A DNA stretch of 64,000 nucleotides from Euptelea pleiosperma (Eukaryota > Streptophyta > Magnoliopsida > Ranunculales > Eupteleaceae): assembly GCA_035048495.1 (NCBI GenBank), contig CM068543.1:30290096-30354095 (forward strand), read 5' to 3'. The notes under the pieces were generated by a model, which searched no databases, was not told the DNA's origin, and was given only the letters and a program-made list of their open reading frames with translations. The stretch's first letter is position 1. Every line of letters starts with the position of its first letter. Both the position numbers and the translations under genes were made by a program. Shown here one piece after another: positions 46,503 to 58,111 of the stretch.

Positions 46503-46770
46503 GCATCTTACACTTGGCACATTCGTAGAGATCACTGACTGTATCGATGTTTGGTCCATCCCTAGGTGGACCTACATGCAAAAAATCAGCCTGATTAGTG
46601 ATTTCTAAGGATTTGATTAGGATCATTTTTATGGGTTGATTTTTAACTGCAGATTTTGAGCATTATTTGGGGTACTCGGATCCAAAGGTTTGAAATCACT
46701 AATCAGGCTGATATTCGGTATATAGATCAACCTAGGGATGGGACAAACATCCACTTGTGGAGTCAAGAAA
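46500..46770. repeat. Palindromic MITE family M1, copy near 46.6 kb
   Basis: Landmarks 'CGATGTTTGGTCCATCCCTA', 'CAGCCTGATTAGTGATTTCT', 'AAATCACTAATCAGGCTGAT' and 'CAACCTAGGGATGGGACAAA' pair as inverted arms around 46640. Confidence 0.75.
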
Positions 46771-46854
46771 AAAAAACTATAAAATGATGGGTATCATTGA
46801 AAATATTTGCTGTCCCCGGGATCTTCAAATTTTGAAGTTTCCTCCTCTCCCAGA

Positions 46855-47160
46855 AATGCCACATAGAGCCCTCTTTCGGACCCACTAACCTTATGGATGT
46901 TTGGCCCATCTTTTGTGGGCCCATTCACCATAAATCAGCTTGATTGGTGATCTTCTAGCAGTTAGATTTTAGCAACAAAAAAAAAGTTCAAAATTCAGAA
47001 ATGACCCATTAAAATGCTCAAATCAATGGCTAAAAATCACCAATTCAAAATAATTTTTAGCATATAGGTCCACCAAGAGCTGAAACAAGCATGCATGGAT
47101 CTGTGGGCCCAAAAGAATGTGCCACTAGACATTTTTGGACAGGGCATTAAAGTTTGAAGT
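46855..47160. repeat. Diverged M1-type MITE copy near 47.0 kb
   Basis: It carries 'TTATGGATGTTTGGCCCATC', 'AAATCAGCTTGATTGGTGAT' and inverted 'AAAAATCACCAATTCAAAAT'. It is more diverged than the other copies. Confidence 0.55.
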
Positions 47161-47489
47161 CTCCGGGGTGAGGGCAGCAAACATGGGCGCTCCATTATCC
47201 TCCACCAGCCCTCTTTTATGACCATTTACTTTTGTTGGTTGAATGATTGGGGGTATCATTGACCTCTTCCACTCAATTATCCTCTTCATTTGATGAAATT
47301 TTGGAAATACCCTCCACCAAATTTATTTTCAAGTGAAAATGACATTTTTGTTGAATGTGAAAATGTTAACACCAAGAGAAAGGGAAAATCTATCTGTGTC
47401 CCATTTATTTTGAAAACACCCCACACCCCATCTCTCCACTTCTCTGCTCCCTGTTTCCCTCTCTCATGTCTCTCTCTCTCTCTCTATTA

Positions 47490-48430
47490 TAAGAAGATCG
47501 AGAAGATCTCGAAGGAAGATTATAAAGATGAAGAAGAAAGAACAGACAAAAAAGAAAAAAAAAAAATCCAATATCAAACACAAAAATTCTAATCTTTCTC
47601 CATGATAAAGTCAAACTTGAATACCAAATCTCACTAGAGAAGACACCTCTCATGTCATGAAATATGGACCCCCATGAGAAGATAAATGCCTTGATGCTTA
47701 ACAGAACTTTCTAGATAGGGTCCTCCTCTTTGAAAGTTCTTTTGTTCCTTTCCAACCAAATATCCCACAAAATCGCATAAGGCACCATTTTTCCAAATAA
47801 TCTTCCTTTTGCCAGAGAACCCAAGCTTAGGCCATCCACATAATAAACCTCCAATGACTATGGCATTGCCCATGCAAGACCCACTTGCCTCAAAACCTAT
47901 GACAAAATCTGTGTGACAAAGTCACAATGCAACAACAAATGATTTGTGGATTCTCCAAGACTTATACATTACACAAAAATTTATCAGGATTCATTTTTTA
48001 GCTATCAGGTTATCAATAGTTAGTAATTTTTGGTAAGAAATAACCCAAACAAAGAAGTTAATTTTCACAGGAATAGAGGATTTCCAAATGATAGGACACA
48101 AGTAGGACTGCGGACGTGAAGGGAGCAATAAGGGGTCATAAAAAGAGCTTATCGAGAAACACTCCATTTTTTAGTAAGCTCAATGTAGATAATCTTCCTC
48201 TGTGGCTGAAACCATGAGATGTCTCAATCTATCTAAGAAAGCTCCAAGATGTTCACTTTCCGATTCAAAAAGATTCCTCCTAAGATCAAAATCCCATGGG
48301 GTTTCCTGATTGGACTCATTCTAGAACGAGGAAATGAATTAGCCTTTCCGCTGTGAGAATAGGTAAATCCTAGGGAAAGTTTCCTTTAGGCAAGACTCAC
48401 CACACCAAACATCTTCCCAAAATCAGATCC
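47490..48430 (-). pseudogene. L1-type LINE 3' remnant (zinc-binding and tail region)
   Basis: Minus-strand reading gives the zf-RVT-like block SSIPVKINFFVWVISYQKLLTIDNLI (around 48000-48100) and the conserved PYAILWDIWLERNKRTFKEE (about 47720-47800), usual near the end of plant L1 ORF2. The shared 3' motif 'GATCGAGAAGATCTCG' (about 47495) also occurs in the L1 tail at 49816. Frames are broken by stops. Confidence 0.6.
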
Positions 48431-48589
48431 TGATTCCATCCCCTAACATCAGTTTTGTCCCTTCCAAGATTCTCTCTTTCACCCTAAGTATACCCTTCCA
48501 AACTCCCTTGTTTCACTCTCTCTGACGTCTCTCTCCCCCCTACTTCGACTAGAATTTTGCCGACTGACATCCGTCACTTGGTAAGGAAA

Positions 48590-49110
48590 ATCAGCCATCT
48601 CCATATGTGCCCCCCAAGGGCATGTATTTTAGGTGTCAGAGACTAATGGTACCCATATGTATCTGTGTCTATAAATTTACACCCAATTATTAGTCCCGAT
48701 TGTGGGCCCACATGGAGATCATGTTGGACAATCCAACCACAAAGTTGTCAAATTATGTTGTCCCCACCGTAATGATCATGATTCCAAGAATCAATTGATT
48801 CCAATACTACCAAATTCAAGTCATATTTTCATGAGGTTAGGAATGTTAGAATAGACTGGATTTTCGGGGATTGGTCTCCATGGTATTGGACAACTCAATG
48901 TATGGTTGGATTGTCCAATATGATCTCCATGTGGACCCCACCACCAGGTGTAAGAACTGAATGTAAGAAATGGGTGTAGCTCTAGATGGTGGTGGGGCCA
49001 ACATAGAGATCAAGTTGGACAATCCAACCATACATTGAATTTTCCAAAATGTGGGGACCATCCTCACAAAAAATCAGTCCATTTTGAAATTTCAACCTCA
49101 TTAACAGTTT
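48590..49110. repeat. Foldback repeat with 'TTGGACAATCCAACC' arms
   Basis: The left block 'CATGGAGATCATGTTGGACA' plus ATCCAACCACA (48715-48745) pairs with 'TGGTTGGATTGTCCAATATG' plus ATCTCCATGTGG (48903-48935). A third related block appears at 49005-49040 ('ATAGAGATCAAGTTGGACAA'), so two nested or tandem foldbacks may be present. Confidence 0.6.
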
Positions 49111-49776
49111 TGAATTTGAACGCTCTAGACCAGGTCAAATTTTTTAAGTAGTCAGCAATATCAAAATGGACTCTTTTTTGGTGATAAGGATCATCATGGC
49201 AAAGACAACACAATGTATGGCCAGATCGTTCAACATGAAGAAGCTGAGGACGAAACTCCAATGCTATCTCAAGATTCCAAGTGTTAGAAGTCCAAGTCAA
49301 CTTAACGTGTCATCTAGCAAACATTAATAAGCAGGCAATATGCAAATGGTTTCCGGCTAATAGAAGCTGAAGTTCTGGGATATAATTGGGCAGCTGAGTT
49401 GTTGGATTGAAGGAGACTCAACCTGCAGTAGACTAGTTAAGAAAGGTTGCAGTACCTCCATAGTAATAAGTTCATATAATACCACCTCAATGCAAGTCAT
49501 CAGTTTGGAACTAATGATGTTGTGCATCACAATGATAGCATCAATGGCTTTGCTTGAATTAGTACTTAGTTTTTTCCAATCACCCATCTTCTACCAAGAT
49601 TGATTACAAAAAAGGGTAAAAAAAAAAAAAACTTTTACCTAGATTGATATTTTTGTGAAGTACTTGGTTTATTGAATTTGAAAGACAAAATTTTCTCTTA
49701 TCTGATTTCACTTAGCATTTGAAACTACTGGAAAAGACCCCAAAACACACCCTGCAAATTTACACTTGTAGTTCTG

Positions 49777-50058
49777 TTTTTTTTTTTTTTTTCTGAAAAG
49801 TCAAATATATTGAAGGGAGATCGAGAGGATCTCGGGAAAACAAAGAAAAGGCCCCCAAAGGGGCACAAGCAAGAGAAACAAAAAGCAAAACCACCGCTAG
49901 CCCCACAACAAATTCTCAAACCTGAAAACCAAATCACTAAAAAAGTTCCTCTCAACTCGGAAGAGATGCTACCTCAACTATGAAGAAGAGCCTTAATACT
50001 TATAATGATGTCAGAAATAGAGCTGGCCTCTCCTCTGAACATCCTCATGTTCCTCTCC
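49777..50058 (-). mobile_element. 5'-truncated L1 LINE insertion (tail only)
   Basis: The minus strand ends in a poly-A tail (plus-strand T run 49777-49792) preceded by a sequence holding the L1 3' motif around 'GATCGAGAGGATCTCG'. It is flanked by a 17-bp direct repeat TTACACTTGTAGTTYTG at 49760-49776 and 50059-50075 (one mismatch). A long variable target duplication plus poly-A is the mark of target-primed reverse transcription. Only about 280 bp were inserted. Confidence 0.8.
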
Positions 50059-50074
50059 TTACACTTGTAGTTTT

Positions 50075-50392
50075 GTTTTACTGCAGCAACAAGCTAACAA
50101 GGAAGATAACTCTGTAGATGAGTGAATATTCTTGCAAAATGGTTCCAAGTTTTAGAGAGAACTCTTTTTCATTTGTTTCTCACCTGCTTGAAGTGCCTTT
50201 TCTAGGTCTTTTTCAATTGTAAAATAAAATAGTTCTACTGTTTTACTGCAGCAACAAGCCAACAAGGTAGATGGGTGAATATTCTTGTAAAATGGTTCCA
50301 AGTTTTTGAGAGAACTCTTTTTCATTTGTTTCTCACCTGCTTGAAGCACATTTTTTCTAGGTCTTTATCAAGTGTAAAATAAAATAGTTCTA
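50075..50392. repeat. 165-bp tandem duplication, two units
   Basis: Units at 50075-50239 and 50240-50392 share 'GTTTTACTGCAGCAACAAGC', 'GGTTCCAAGTTTT.GAGAGA' and 'TTGTTTCTCACCTGCTTGAA'. They differ by a few changes and a short deletion. Downstream of the PP2C stop codon. Confidence 0.85.
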
Positions 50393-50978
50393 TATTCCAA
50401 ATAAAAATATTCAAAACCAATCAACAAGCTATTTTGTCTGCAAGAAAGTTCATTCAAGAGCAGACTCATAGCAATAACCAAAACTCTCTCCTTGAAAATG
50501 GATAGCGATGCCATAGTCCCAGGGAGTTATGGTGATTATAACAACTGGAATTCAAGCCTTTGGCTCTTGGTTGAGCACCACATTATTCACCTTTGAACAC
50601 AATGTTATAGCAGCCCCACAAGCCAACTGATTAGATTTTAGGTAAAACTGGGCCTATGGTATAATTGCTTCTCAAAAATACAACCCATGTCAGAGTCGGA
50701 CAGTAACAACTCCACATGATTAGAGCAGCAAAGCTTAATAGACTGAATTTTAGTCATTATGTTAACATAAAGAGAAAATAACTCAGAAAAAAACAACTCT
50801 CACCAAATAACTCTTCAGACACCACAACTCATTTTGCATTATTTGCAAATATTACATTTACATGGGGTGCAACATCATTTGAGATTTTGAACAATTTAAT
50901 TGCCTGGCCAAGAAAATTGTGGCCTAATATTAAAAAAAAGAAAAGAAAAAAAAAGAATATGACAGAATTTGAGAACAG
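50393..50978. other. 3' flank of the PP2C gene
   Basis: Past the stop codon at 50979 on the gene strand this holds the likely 3' UTR. No other feature was recognised. Confidence 0.5.
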
Positions 50979-53395
50979 TTATACCACTTTAACTCCACTA
51001 GGTCGCTTTCCTTCCATCGCGTCCTTCTTATTACGACAATCAATACAAAGGAAGGGACCTTGCCAAGGCTTTGAACTGGTGGAGAAAATGGAACCAGCAT
51101 GAACAGAGATACCCTCGCTTGGGGCGAGGTCCACTTGGCAAACAGCACAAGTGAAAAGACCAGATGTGGACTGCCCTGCTGATGAGTCATTTCCCAGTCT
51201 GCATTCCGTCATCAAAATAAGAATTTAGAATCATTAGTTTGACTTAACTAACAAAGTGTGCTAGAAGATACTAAGCACAGGATTAGAAGACAAACCCATA
51301 ATTTACAAATTAAAAAAATTAAGTGAAATGATCCCCTCGATTGACGTAATTGGAACTAAAATACCCTGCCCAACATTTTATTGGTCCACACCTTCAGGTG
51401 AATGGATGTTTTGACCAATTCAAGAATATTGCCTCAGTTGACTGAGGAGATCATGACCAAAAAATAAATAAATCAAGAAATTTTGTTACGGTAACAACCA
51501 GGAACATAATTCAGGATGGGGAGAGCTTGAAACAAGAATAAATGGAAGACCATGCTATCTACATGCACCTCAGTACAAGTCCCTGCAGCTCTTGTTTCAC
51601 TGCCCTTGGGTTTTTCCGGTGGAAGATTTAAGATAACTTACCCAAAGGTTGGTTCCCTAAGTCTGTAAAAGCACTTCCACAAGGGTTTCTCAAGAATGCC
51701 CAGCCTCTCATGTCAGTGAAGTTCCTATGGAAAAGATCTATGCTAAAAAACTTGCTGCTCTGTTGATAGGGAGATTATTATTAATTCAGCCTAAGCTCTT
51801 TTTCTTCTGTTTTCGGAAAGGTGAGTCAAGCCCGATATATCCCTAATGTATCAGGAGAGGAGATGCTGATGTAACTTTTATTGTTTTTCTCTTGTATTTC
51901 TGTCCTTTCTGTTCTCTTCTATTGATTTAATAAAGTTTTACAGTTGAAGGCGCACTGATGATGTCATGGAGTAAATCATCCAAGAAAATCTGGAATAGCA
52001 GACAAATTCTAGTGGGCAAGGGCTGGCCATGGGATCCCCAAGAGCAGTGCGTTGCAATGGCACTCAATCATAGCGAAGAGAAAGCAAGGGGTTCTTGCAT
52101 TAAGCTGGACGAGTCTGAGTAAGAAATCAATCCAAGAAATAAGATTTTTTCTGGCCACTTGAAATGCAAGGACTATGTAAGGTAAAAAGGAGTTGACAAA
52201 ATAATTAGAAGAAAGAGAACTAACATGGCATATTAACAAGAGATAAAGCCCGAGACACTGGGGATAGGCTACAAACCTTTTTAAAAATGAAATAACAATT
52301 AATTGAACTGAAGTGCGAGATAAAGATTAGATATTGTTGGAAGCATTGATAGAGTAAGCAATAGGCTTTTCTCAATTAAAATAGTCTTAAGAGAGGAGAG
52401 AGTTAACGTCATTAGCGCTTATGCACTCCTAGTAGGATTAGATGAGAGCATTAAGAGAACTTGGCAAAGAGATGGATGGATTATACAGAAAATTCGAAAT
52501 GGAGAGAGGATATTTAGAGGACAGATAAATGGGCATGCATGGAAAGACAATTGAGGATATGAAAGGGTCACAGAGTTTGAAGAAAGAAATGAGAAGGGGG
52601 TTACAATTCTTAAGTTTTCCATGGCACATAGTATTAGCAAACATTTACTATAAAAATATAGACGAGCTTCAAAAGTGGATCAAGTAAAAGCTAGGTAGAG
52701 GATATTTAGAAGACAGATAAATGGGCATGCAGGGAAAGACAATTGAGGATATGAAAGGGTCACAGAGACTAAGGGTTTGAAGAAAGAAATGAGAAGGGGG
52801 TTACAATTCTTAAGTTTTCCATGGCACATAGTATTAGCAAACATTTAATTTAAAAATATAGACGAGCTTCAAAAGTGGATCAAGTAAAAGCTAGGTAGAT
52901 CTTTTCCTTCTTAAAACAAATAAATGTTTAACAAGCAAGACTGTCAAGTTACCTTAGAAGAGAGTCTGATGATGCAACATAAGGTAGTGGTTTTGGATGT
53001 TTGAATTAAGAGATAAAAGAGAATGACTGAAAATAAAAGGTGCCAAGAATAAGGTGGTAGAATCTAAAAGGAGAAAAGCAGTGTCTTTAGAGACAAATTG
53101 ATAGAGAAAGGAAAATGATACTTAGACGCATGAACTACAGTGATATTAGATGAAATGGCCAACTGTATTACGAGGTGGCGAAATAGATTCTTAGATAATC
53201 TAAAGGGACAAGTTACATTCAGGCATGGAAAGAAACTTTGTGGTAGAGTAATAACGTATAGGAGGCCATTAAGAAAAGAAGTCACGGTACAAGATTTGTT
53301 AAAGAATTATTAGCGAGGAAAGCTTCGAAAAACATGAAAGTGCTATAAGGTCGTATAATGACATACAATAGATTAGGTATAGAAAGGGTGAGAAA

Positions 53396-53444
<49 letters not shown>

Positions 53445-56400
53445 ACGAGGCTTGTGACAAGTAACTTAAAGCTCGTGAGCCATGGCCCAAACTAAACAAG
53501 TAACCTTCCACTTCCAACAGAGCAGTATGTACCCCACTGACCTAAACCTGAGTAGTTAGTATACCCCACAAGCAGTAAGTACTTGCGTACTTATATACCC
53601 TATAGACCTAAAGAAAATCAGAGAACTAACCAACTTCTCTCCCCGACCCCTCTCAAACATTAGGTGTGATGCAGCTCTCATACCTACACCCTTAAATAAA
53701 AGCATTAACTAATCAACTAAAAGTATGACCAGGAAGCAATAGCTTAAAAAAAAAAGATACCATGGCAAAGACAACATGGATTTGGAAAAGTGAATAGCTG
53801 TCTAAGGGTTGTGACTCCTTTACCTAAATGAATAATCAAAGGTCATAAGAATACTGAAGCCTGCATGTCGCCAACATAGACTCATGCAGATTTAAATCAA
53901 TATTTCTTTGGCTACTCCACAATATGATAGACTTTCCTCCACAGAAATCAACTTTGCGAACTGTTAATAAGGGACACAGCTGTGGTTGTACCCCCATTCT
54001 CACAAACACAACTTCAGCAATGCCGAGGACCAAGAGGATCAGCACAGAATTTGATAGTCATCACCATTGTGGTCAATAGAAATTATGTTCAAATCCAGAA
54101 AGATTGGCCCTTGTATCTTAACCTAAAGGTCCTAAACATTTCCATGAAATCAAGGTGATAACACGCAAGTACATGTTCTATTGTCAATCTTGAACCATGG
54201 TCAGTTAGGGGCCTTAGGGCTAGACAAGGGTACAATATTTTTGACAGCAATTCGACCATTGACAATTGGATAAGTTGCTAGATAGGAAAAGCTTATTTTA
54301 ACTGGGGAAACTTTTGTCAGTTTCAAAGATTAGACAAGTTTCGATCTTCAAAGACTCAAATTAGAAACCCTATTCATTGAAGACTTTTATGTAACCAATG
54401 GTGTGTTTGAGGAACTTTTCCATTTGGACAAAGCTATATCCAGGTTCTTATGAACGTTCATAGCTATTATTTGAAACCTCCAATACATTGTACCAATCGA
54501 CTCAGCTAGATATGCAATATAGCCAAATTCCACAAGAAAAAAACTCTAAAATGTTAAAAGTGAACACATAACAGAAAAAGCCGCAGTATGGAGAATCTGA
54601 TTTCCTTTACAGATCATTCTAAAAATCAAAATCTACATATGGACATGAGGCAGAAACTATACTAACCTTTCTGCAAGCATTGCCGAGCCTTCTTCGAATA
54701 GCTCTTCTACTATACCAACAGCTGATAGCTTCTTTGCTAGTTTATTTGCAGAATCACGGGACCTCTTCCTGAAGATAAGAGAGCTAAGCCTGTTTTGCTT
54801 TTTTGGAGGGGGAGACGGCGGTACTGAATTATCAGGAGGGATTATGTCAACAACAATGCAGGTCGTGTCATCCTTGAGCCCCCTTGTCCTCAATGCTTCC
54901 TACATAATGACCCATAAAATGTAATCAAAATGTGTTGCCACTTAATGTGTTGATCCATCCATATAAATACCATAAATTCGAAACTTACAGTCATGACAGA
55001 TACATGTCATTCCACACAGAATATGGCTACAGAACTAAATACTAGAAGCTTCATCATAATAAATACACGGCTACAAGGAGGAAAGGCGCACAGTGATGAA
55101 TTTAAATCACCTTCACTACTTGCTTAGCAGCAAGCTCTGCAGGCAACCCACGGCAAGATTTTGCGGCCATCTCAGAGGATAATGCATCCCATATGCCATC
55201 AGAAGCTATTATAAGCCTTCCCCCCACGTTTGATAGCTAGTTTAACAATGGAGACTGTTAAGACATAAAAAATGATGATAGGCATAGCAGTATCCAGATC
55301 AAAACTATGTTTACCAAAATCCATGTTGCCCAGATACAGCGTGGATATGAAATTTACAAAATTAAAGTATCCAACATGAAGTATCTGGACAACATAGATA
55401 AAAATTATACTAATTAAAAGGTAGAAGAACAACTGGAAAGCTCAAGAAAGTTCTAAAGGTATTAAAGATGAACAAATAAACCGTATAAGCTCGGCAAGAG
55501 GACCAATACCTTCACTTGTTTAACATATGGTATTGGAACTATAAATTCCCCAACATCCATGTCTCCAATTGACCTTGAAAGGCATAAACCCCCTGGCCAG
55601 CAACGGAGGGGACCAATCTGAACGTAGAATTGACAGAGTTAAGGATCATGATTTGTCAAGCAGTGTAGAATAATAATCATGAATGATGTTATTCCCTTTC
55701 TATTTTCATTATTAAATCCTAAAGGAGAGGCTTTTGCATTAGAGATTTAACAGAAGTGGAAAAACTAGAAATCACCTCACCTCAGTACCACCAAAAATGC
55801 TGAGCCTCCCAACTTCACCTCCACTAGCAGTCACACGTTCCCTTCTGCAGTTATAGAACAATCAATTTACATGCAAATCCAAAAGACAAAAAAAACAAAC
55901 AAACAAGGAGCTCGAAATAGATACACACTCCTCCACATTTTCTTCTAGTCTATGATCAACAGTCAAGCTGGAAATAGCACCACCCTGAGCATCCAAAATG
56001 CAACGTGAGTCTCCAACTGATGCAACTGTGACAGTCCATCCATCAACTATTACAAACGTAACAGTGGTTCCAGAAGTTTCACCTGCCAATAATAAGATGA
56101 TGAAAGCTGCTATTAGTTTATCTTTTCAAATAACATTCATAAAATCCAACGCAGCAAAAAGGTCAAAGAAAAGAAGTGAAAAATGCATAGATCCATGCCT
56201 CTGCTCTGGAATTCCTTGTCAGTCTTCACAAATCCAGCAACTAATGCCCGAGGTAAAGCTTGAAGCCACTCCTCCCGCCCAAGCCCACGGGGAATTGCAC
56301 CCAATACATGATTTAACAAGTTTTCCCTGGTAAAAATTGCAGCAGCATTCCCATTGTGCCCATCAAAGATCTGAAAATTTGTTCACCATATAATGAACCA

Positions 56401-57169
56401 CAGACCATCACATATAGATAGGGCAAGAAAAAAAAATTAATGTGGAAAAGGATGACACAATCCAAAAAGTCCTGAAAACAGAAATGTTGTGCACCTAACA
56501 AGCTAGACATTTTATCAGTTAACCAACAATATATTAAATAAGAAAATGTGTATATATGGCATTAGGAATAGGTAAAAAATTAATACAACCAAGACTGCAA
56601 AAATCAGGAGGAAATGTAATTACTCAATACAGACAGAATTGTGATTAACCAAAACAGTAAGACAATAACGAGCTTACGGGTTTAAACAACAAAGGAGAAT
56701 CCAACACCTAAAAAAATCGTTAGCAATCTATGTGCAGGGAAGAACCACCAATCTAGTTCCAAAACCGCAAAGTGGTTTCCAGTGTGAATGTGAGTCTCAG
56801 GCTTAGAATGTTTAGTTGTATGTATCTGACACATTTGACCTAAAATTTCATGCTTCAAGTACATGTTCTTGAAGATACACAGATCATGAAATGAGCTCCC
56901 AAATGCAGGCATGCCTGTTATGGCATTCACAAGAGAGAAAGAGAGAGATTACATACTGCAAATGCAGAAAACGTAGATGAAGAATTCCCTGGAACACTCT
57001 GACAATCTGTCTTCATCAGGAAATAGTCCTCACCCTTCCTAGACTGTGCAGCATAACCATATCGCACACTCGGCTTCTCCATCTTCTCACTCCTCATCTC
57101 TCTGCTGATCAAGGCAGCAAGAGGAACAAGATTATGATGATGACGACGCCTACCTCCACCCGACGCCAT
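50979..57169 (-). CDS. PP2C-family protein phosphatase, 429 aa, eight exons
   Basis: Exons (minus strand): 57169-56957, 56370-56199, 56082-55929, 55844-55781, 55617-55510, 55236-55111, 54899-54667, 51198-50979 = 1290 nt including stop. All joins keep frame. The start is the first ATG downstream of an in-frame stop (MASGGGRRR). PP2C motifs: GEDYFLMKTDC, IFDGHNG, SGTTVTFVIVDGWTVTVASVGDSRC, VTASGGEVGRL, GGLCLSRSIGDMDVGEFIVP, RLIIASDGIWD and LKDDTTCIVVDI, with the metal-binding Asp residues present. The last exon adds FTCAVCQVDLAPSEGISVHAGS and CIDCRNKKDAMEGKR, a cysteine-rich tail of the plant PP2C group that includes Arabidopsis PP2C5, PP2C12 and PP2C15. It should remove phosphate from Ser/Thr using Mn/Mg. 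Intron 2 lacks a GT donor and uses GC. Confidence 0.93.
52310..53390 (+). pseudogene. RTE-type LINE endonuclease remnant in PP2C intron 7
   Basis: The plus strand (antisense to the gene) reads REERVNVISAYALLVGLDESIKR (RTE endonuclease motif NVISAYAPQ.GLDE), then INGHAWKDN and further blocks interrupted by stops and frame changes. An internal 192-bp direct duplication (52505-52900) lies within it. Downstream sequence to about 53390 is tentatively the following linker. Confidence 0.65.
52505..52900. repeat. 192-bp tandem duplication inside the RTE remnant
   Basis: Unit 1 begins at 52505 and unit 2 at 52697, both starting AGAGGATATTTAGA. The second has an 11-bp insertion after 'GGGTCACAGAG'. 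They differ at only a few bases, so the duplication is younger than the decay of the LINE. Confidence 0.9.
53401..53441. repeat. (CT)n microsatellite
   Basis: About 20 CT units without interruption, within PP2C intron 7. Confidence 0.98.
56197..56198 (-). other. GC splice donor of PP2C intron 2
   Basis: After codon AGA the minus strand reads G|GCATGG. No GT lies nearby that would keep frame. Joining at GC to the AG before GTGAAACT gives FQSRGETSGTTVTF, the continuous PP2C motif. GC-AG introns are a known minor class in plants. Confidence 0.8.
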
Positions 57170-57591
57170 ATCAACCAGATCCAAAATCTCCGGCTCAAGC
57201 CCCACAGCCTCAAAACATCAAATCCTTCATCTTAAGAGATTCAAATCTTATATCATGAAATGGAGGAGCAACTTCACTAAATGAAAAGGCAAGAAAACCC
57301 CTAATGGAAAGATGACCAAATGATTAAAATTGAAGCAACCCCGAACTATTCAACCAATCCATCACACAAAATGTCGAACAATTCTACACCCAAATTGACC
57401 AGTTACGAGAAAAAGAGAGAGATTGAGAACTACTAAACGCCTCTATTTGTTTCTGTAAGAAAACTACACAGATCTGATCACGAAGACAAGCAACAAAGAA
57501 GAACAAGAGGTAGAAATCAACACGGAAACGCGGAGTGATGACGAGGTATGAACTGTAAAACCTAATAATCTAAACCCAGATTTCAATTAAA

Positions 57592-57639
<48 letters not shown>

Positions 57640-58000
57640 AAATTAAAAAGCAACCATGGATTTCATCAAAGCAAACCAGGTCATCTGCAGAACAACCCTC
57701 ACCAAACTCACTTAAAAAAAAAAAGTCCCCAAAGAAAAGGAGAAAAATAAAGAATCAGTTCAAGGTAAAGCTCACTTTTTTATCTAAAGAAATTTGTCAA
57801 CAATCGAAAAGAAATTATTTTTTAAAAGATCTGAGCTGTTAGAACTTAGAAGTCGGTTTCATCAAAATTTTAGATGAAAAAGTTTCAAACTTTAAAAAAC
57901 TTTTATCCTGCGAGAATTTCATGAAAGAGTTTTGAATTAATTAAAGCTACGGATTTTGTTTGTTTGTTTTGGTTACGTACATTGCTTTGTTTTATGGTCT
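57170..58000 (-). promoter_or_regulatory. PP2C upstream region with (GA)n tract
   Basis: This is the 5' flank of the phosphatase gene. A (GA)n run lies at 57599-57637, about 430-470 bp above the start codon, CT-rich on the gene strand. Such tracts are common in plant promoters and 5' UTRs. No clear TATA box was picked. Confidence 0.4.
57599..57637. repeat. (GA)n microsatellite
   Basis: About 19 GA units, uninterrupted. Confidence 0.98.
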
Positions 58001-58111
58001 TGACTCTAAAAAACTGCCGTTATAACGGTAACGTCCCATTACAATTTTCCCGTAGGATATCCCCTGTAATAACAGTTATTTCCGTTACAACAGTCATTAT
58101 TTAAAAAAAAA

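Larger units (their letters stand above)
51199..54666 (-). other. PP2C intron 7 (3468 bp)
   Basis: Bounded by donor AAAG|GTTAGT and acceptor AATGCAG|ACTGG. It holds an RTE LINE remnant (52310-53390), a CT microsatellite (53401-53441) and otherwise unremarkable AT-rich DNA (51200-52300 and 53450-54660). Confidence 0.85.

Noticed and set aside
57170..57205. Start of PP2C upstream of 57169
   Set aside because: The upstream part begins with GTG, not ATG, and an in-frame TGA precedes it.
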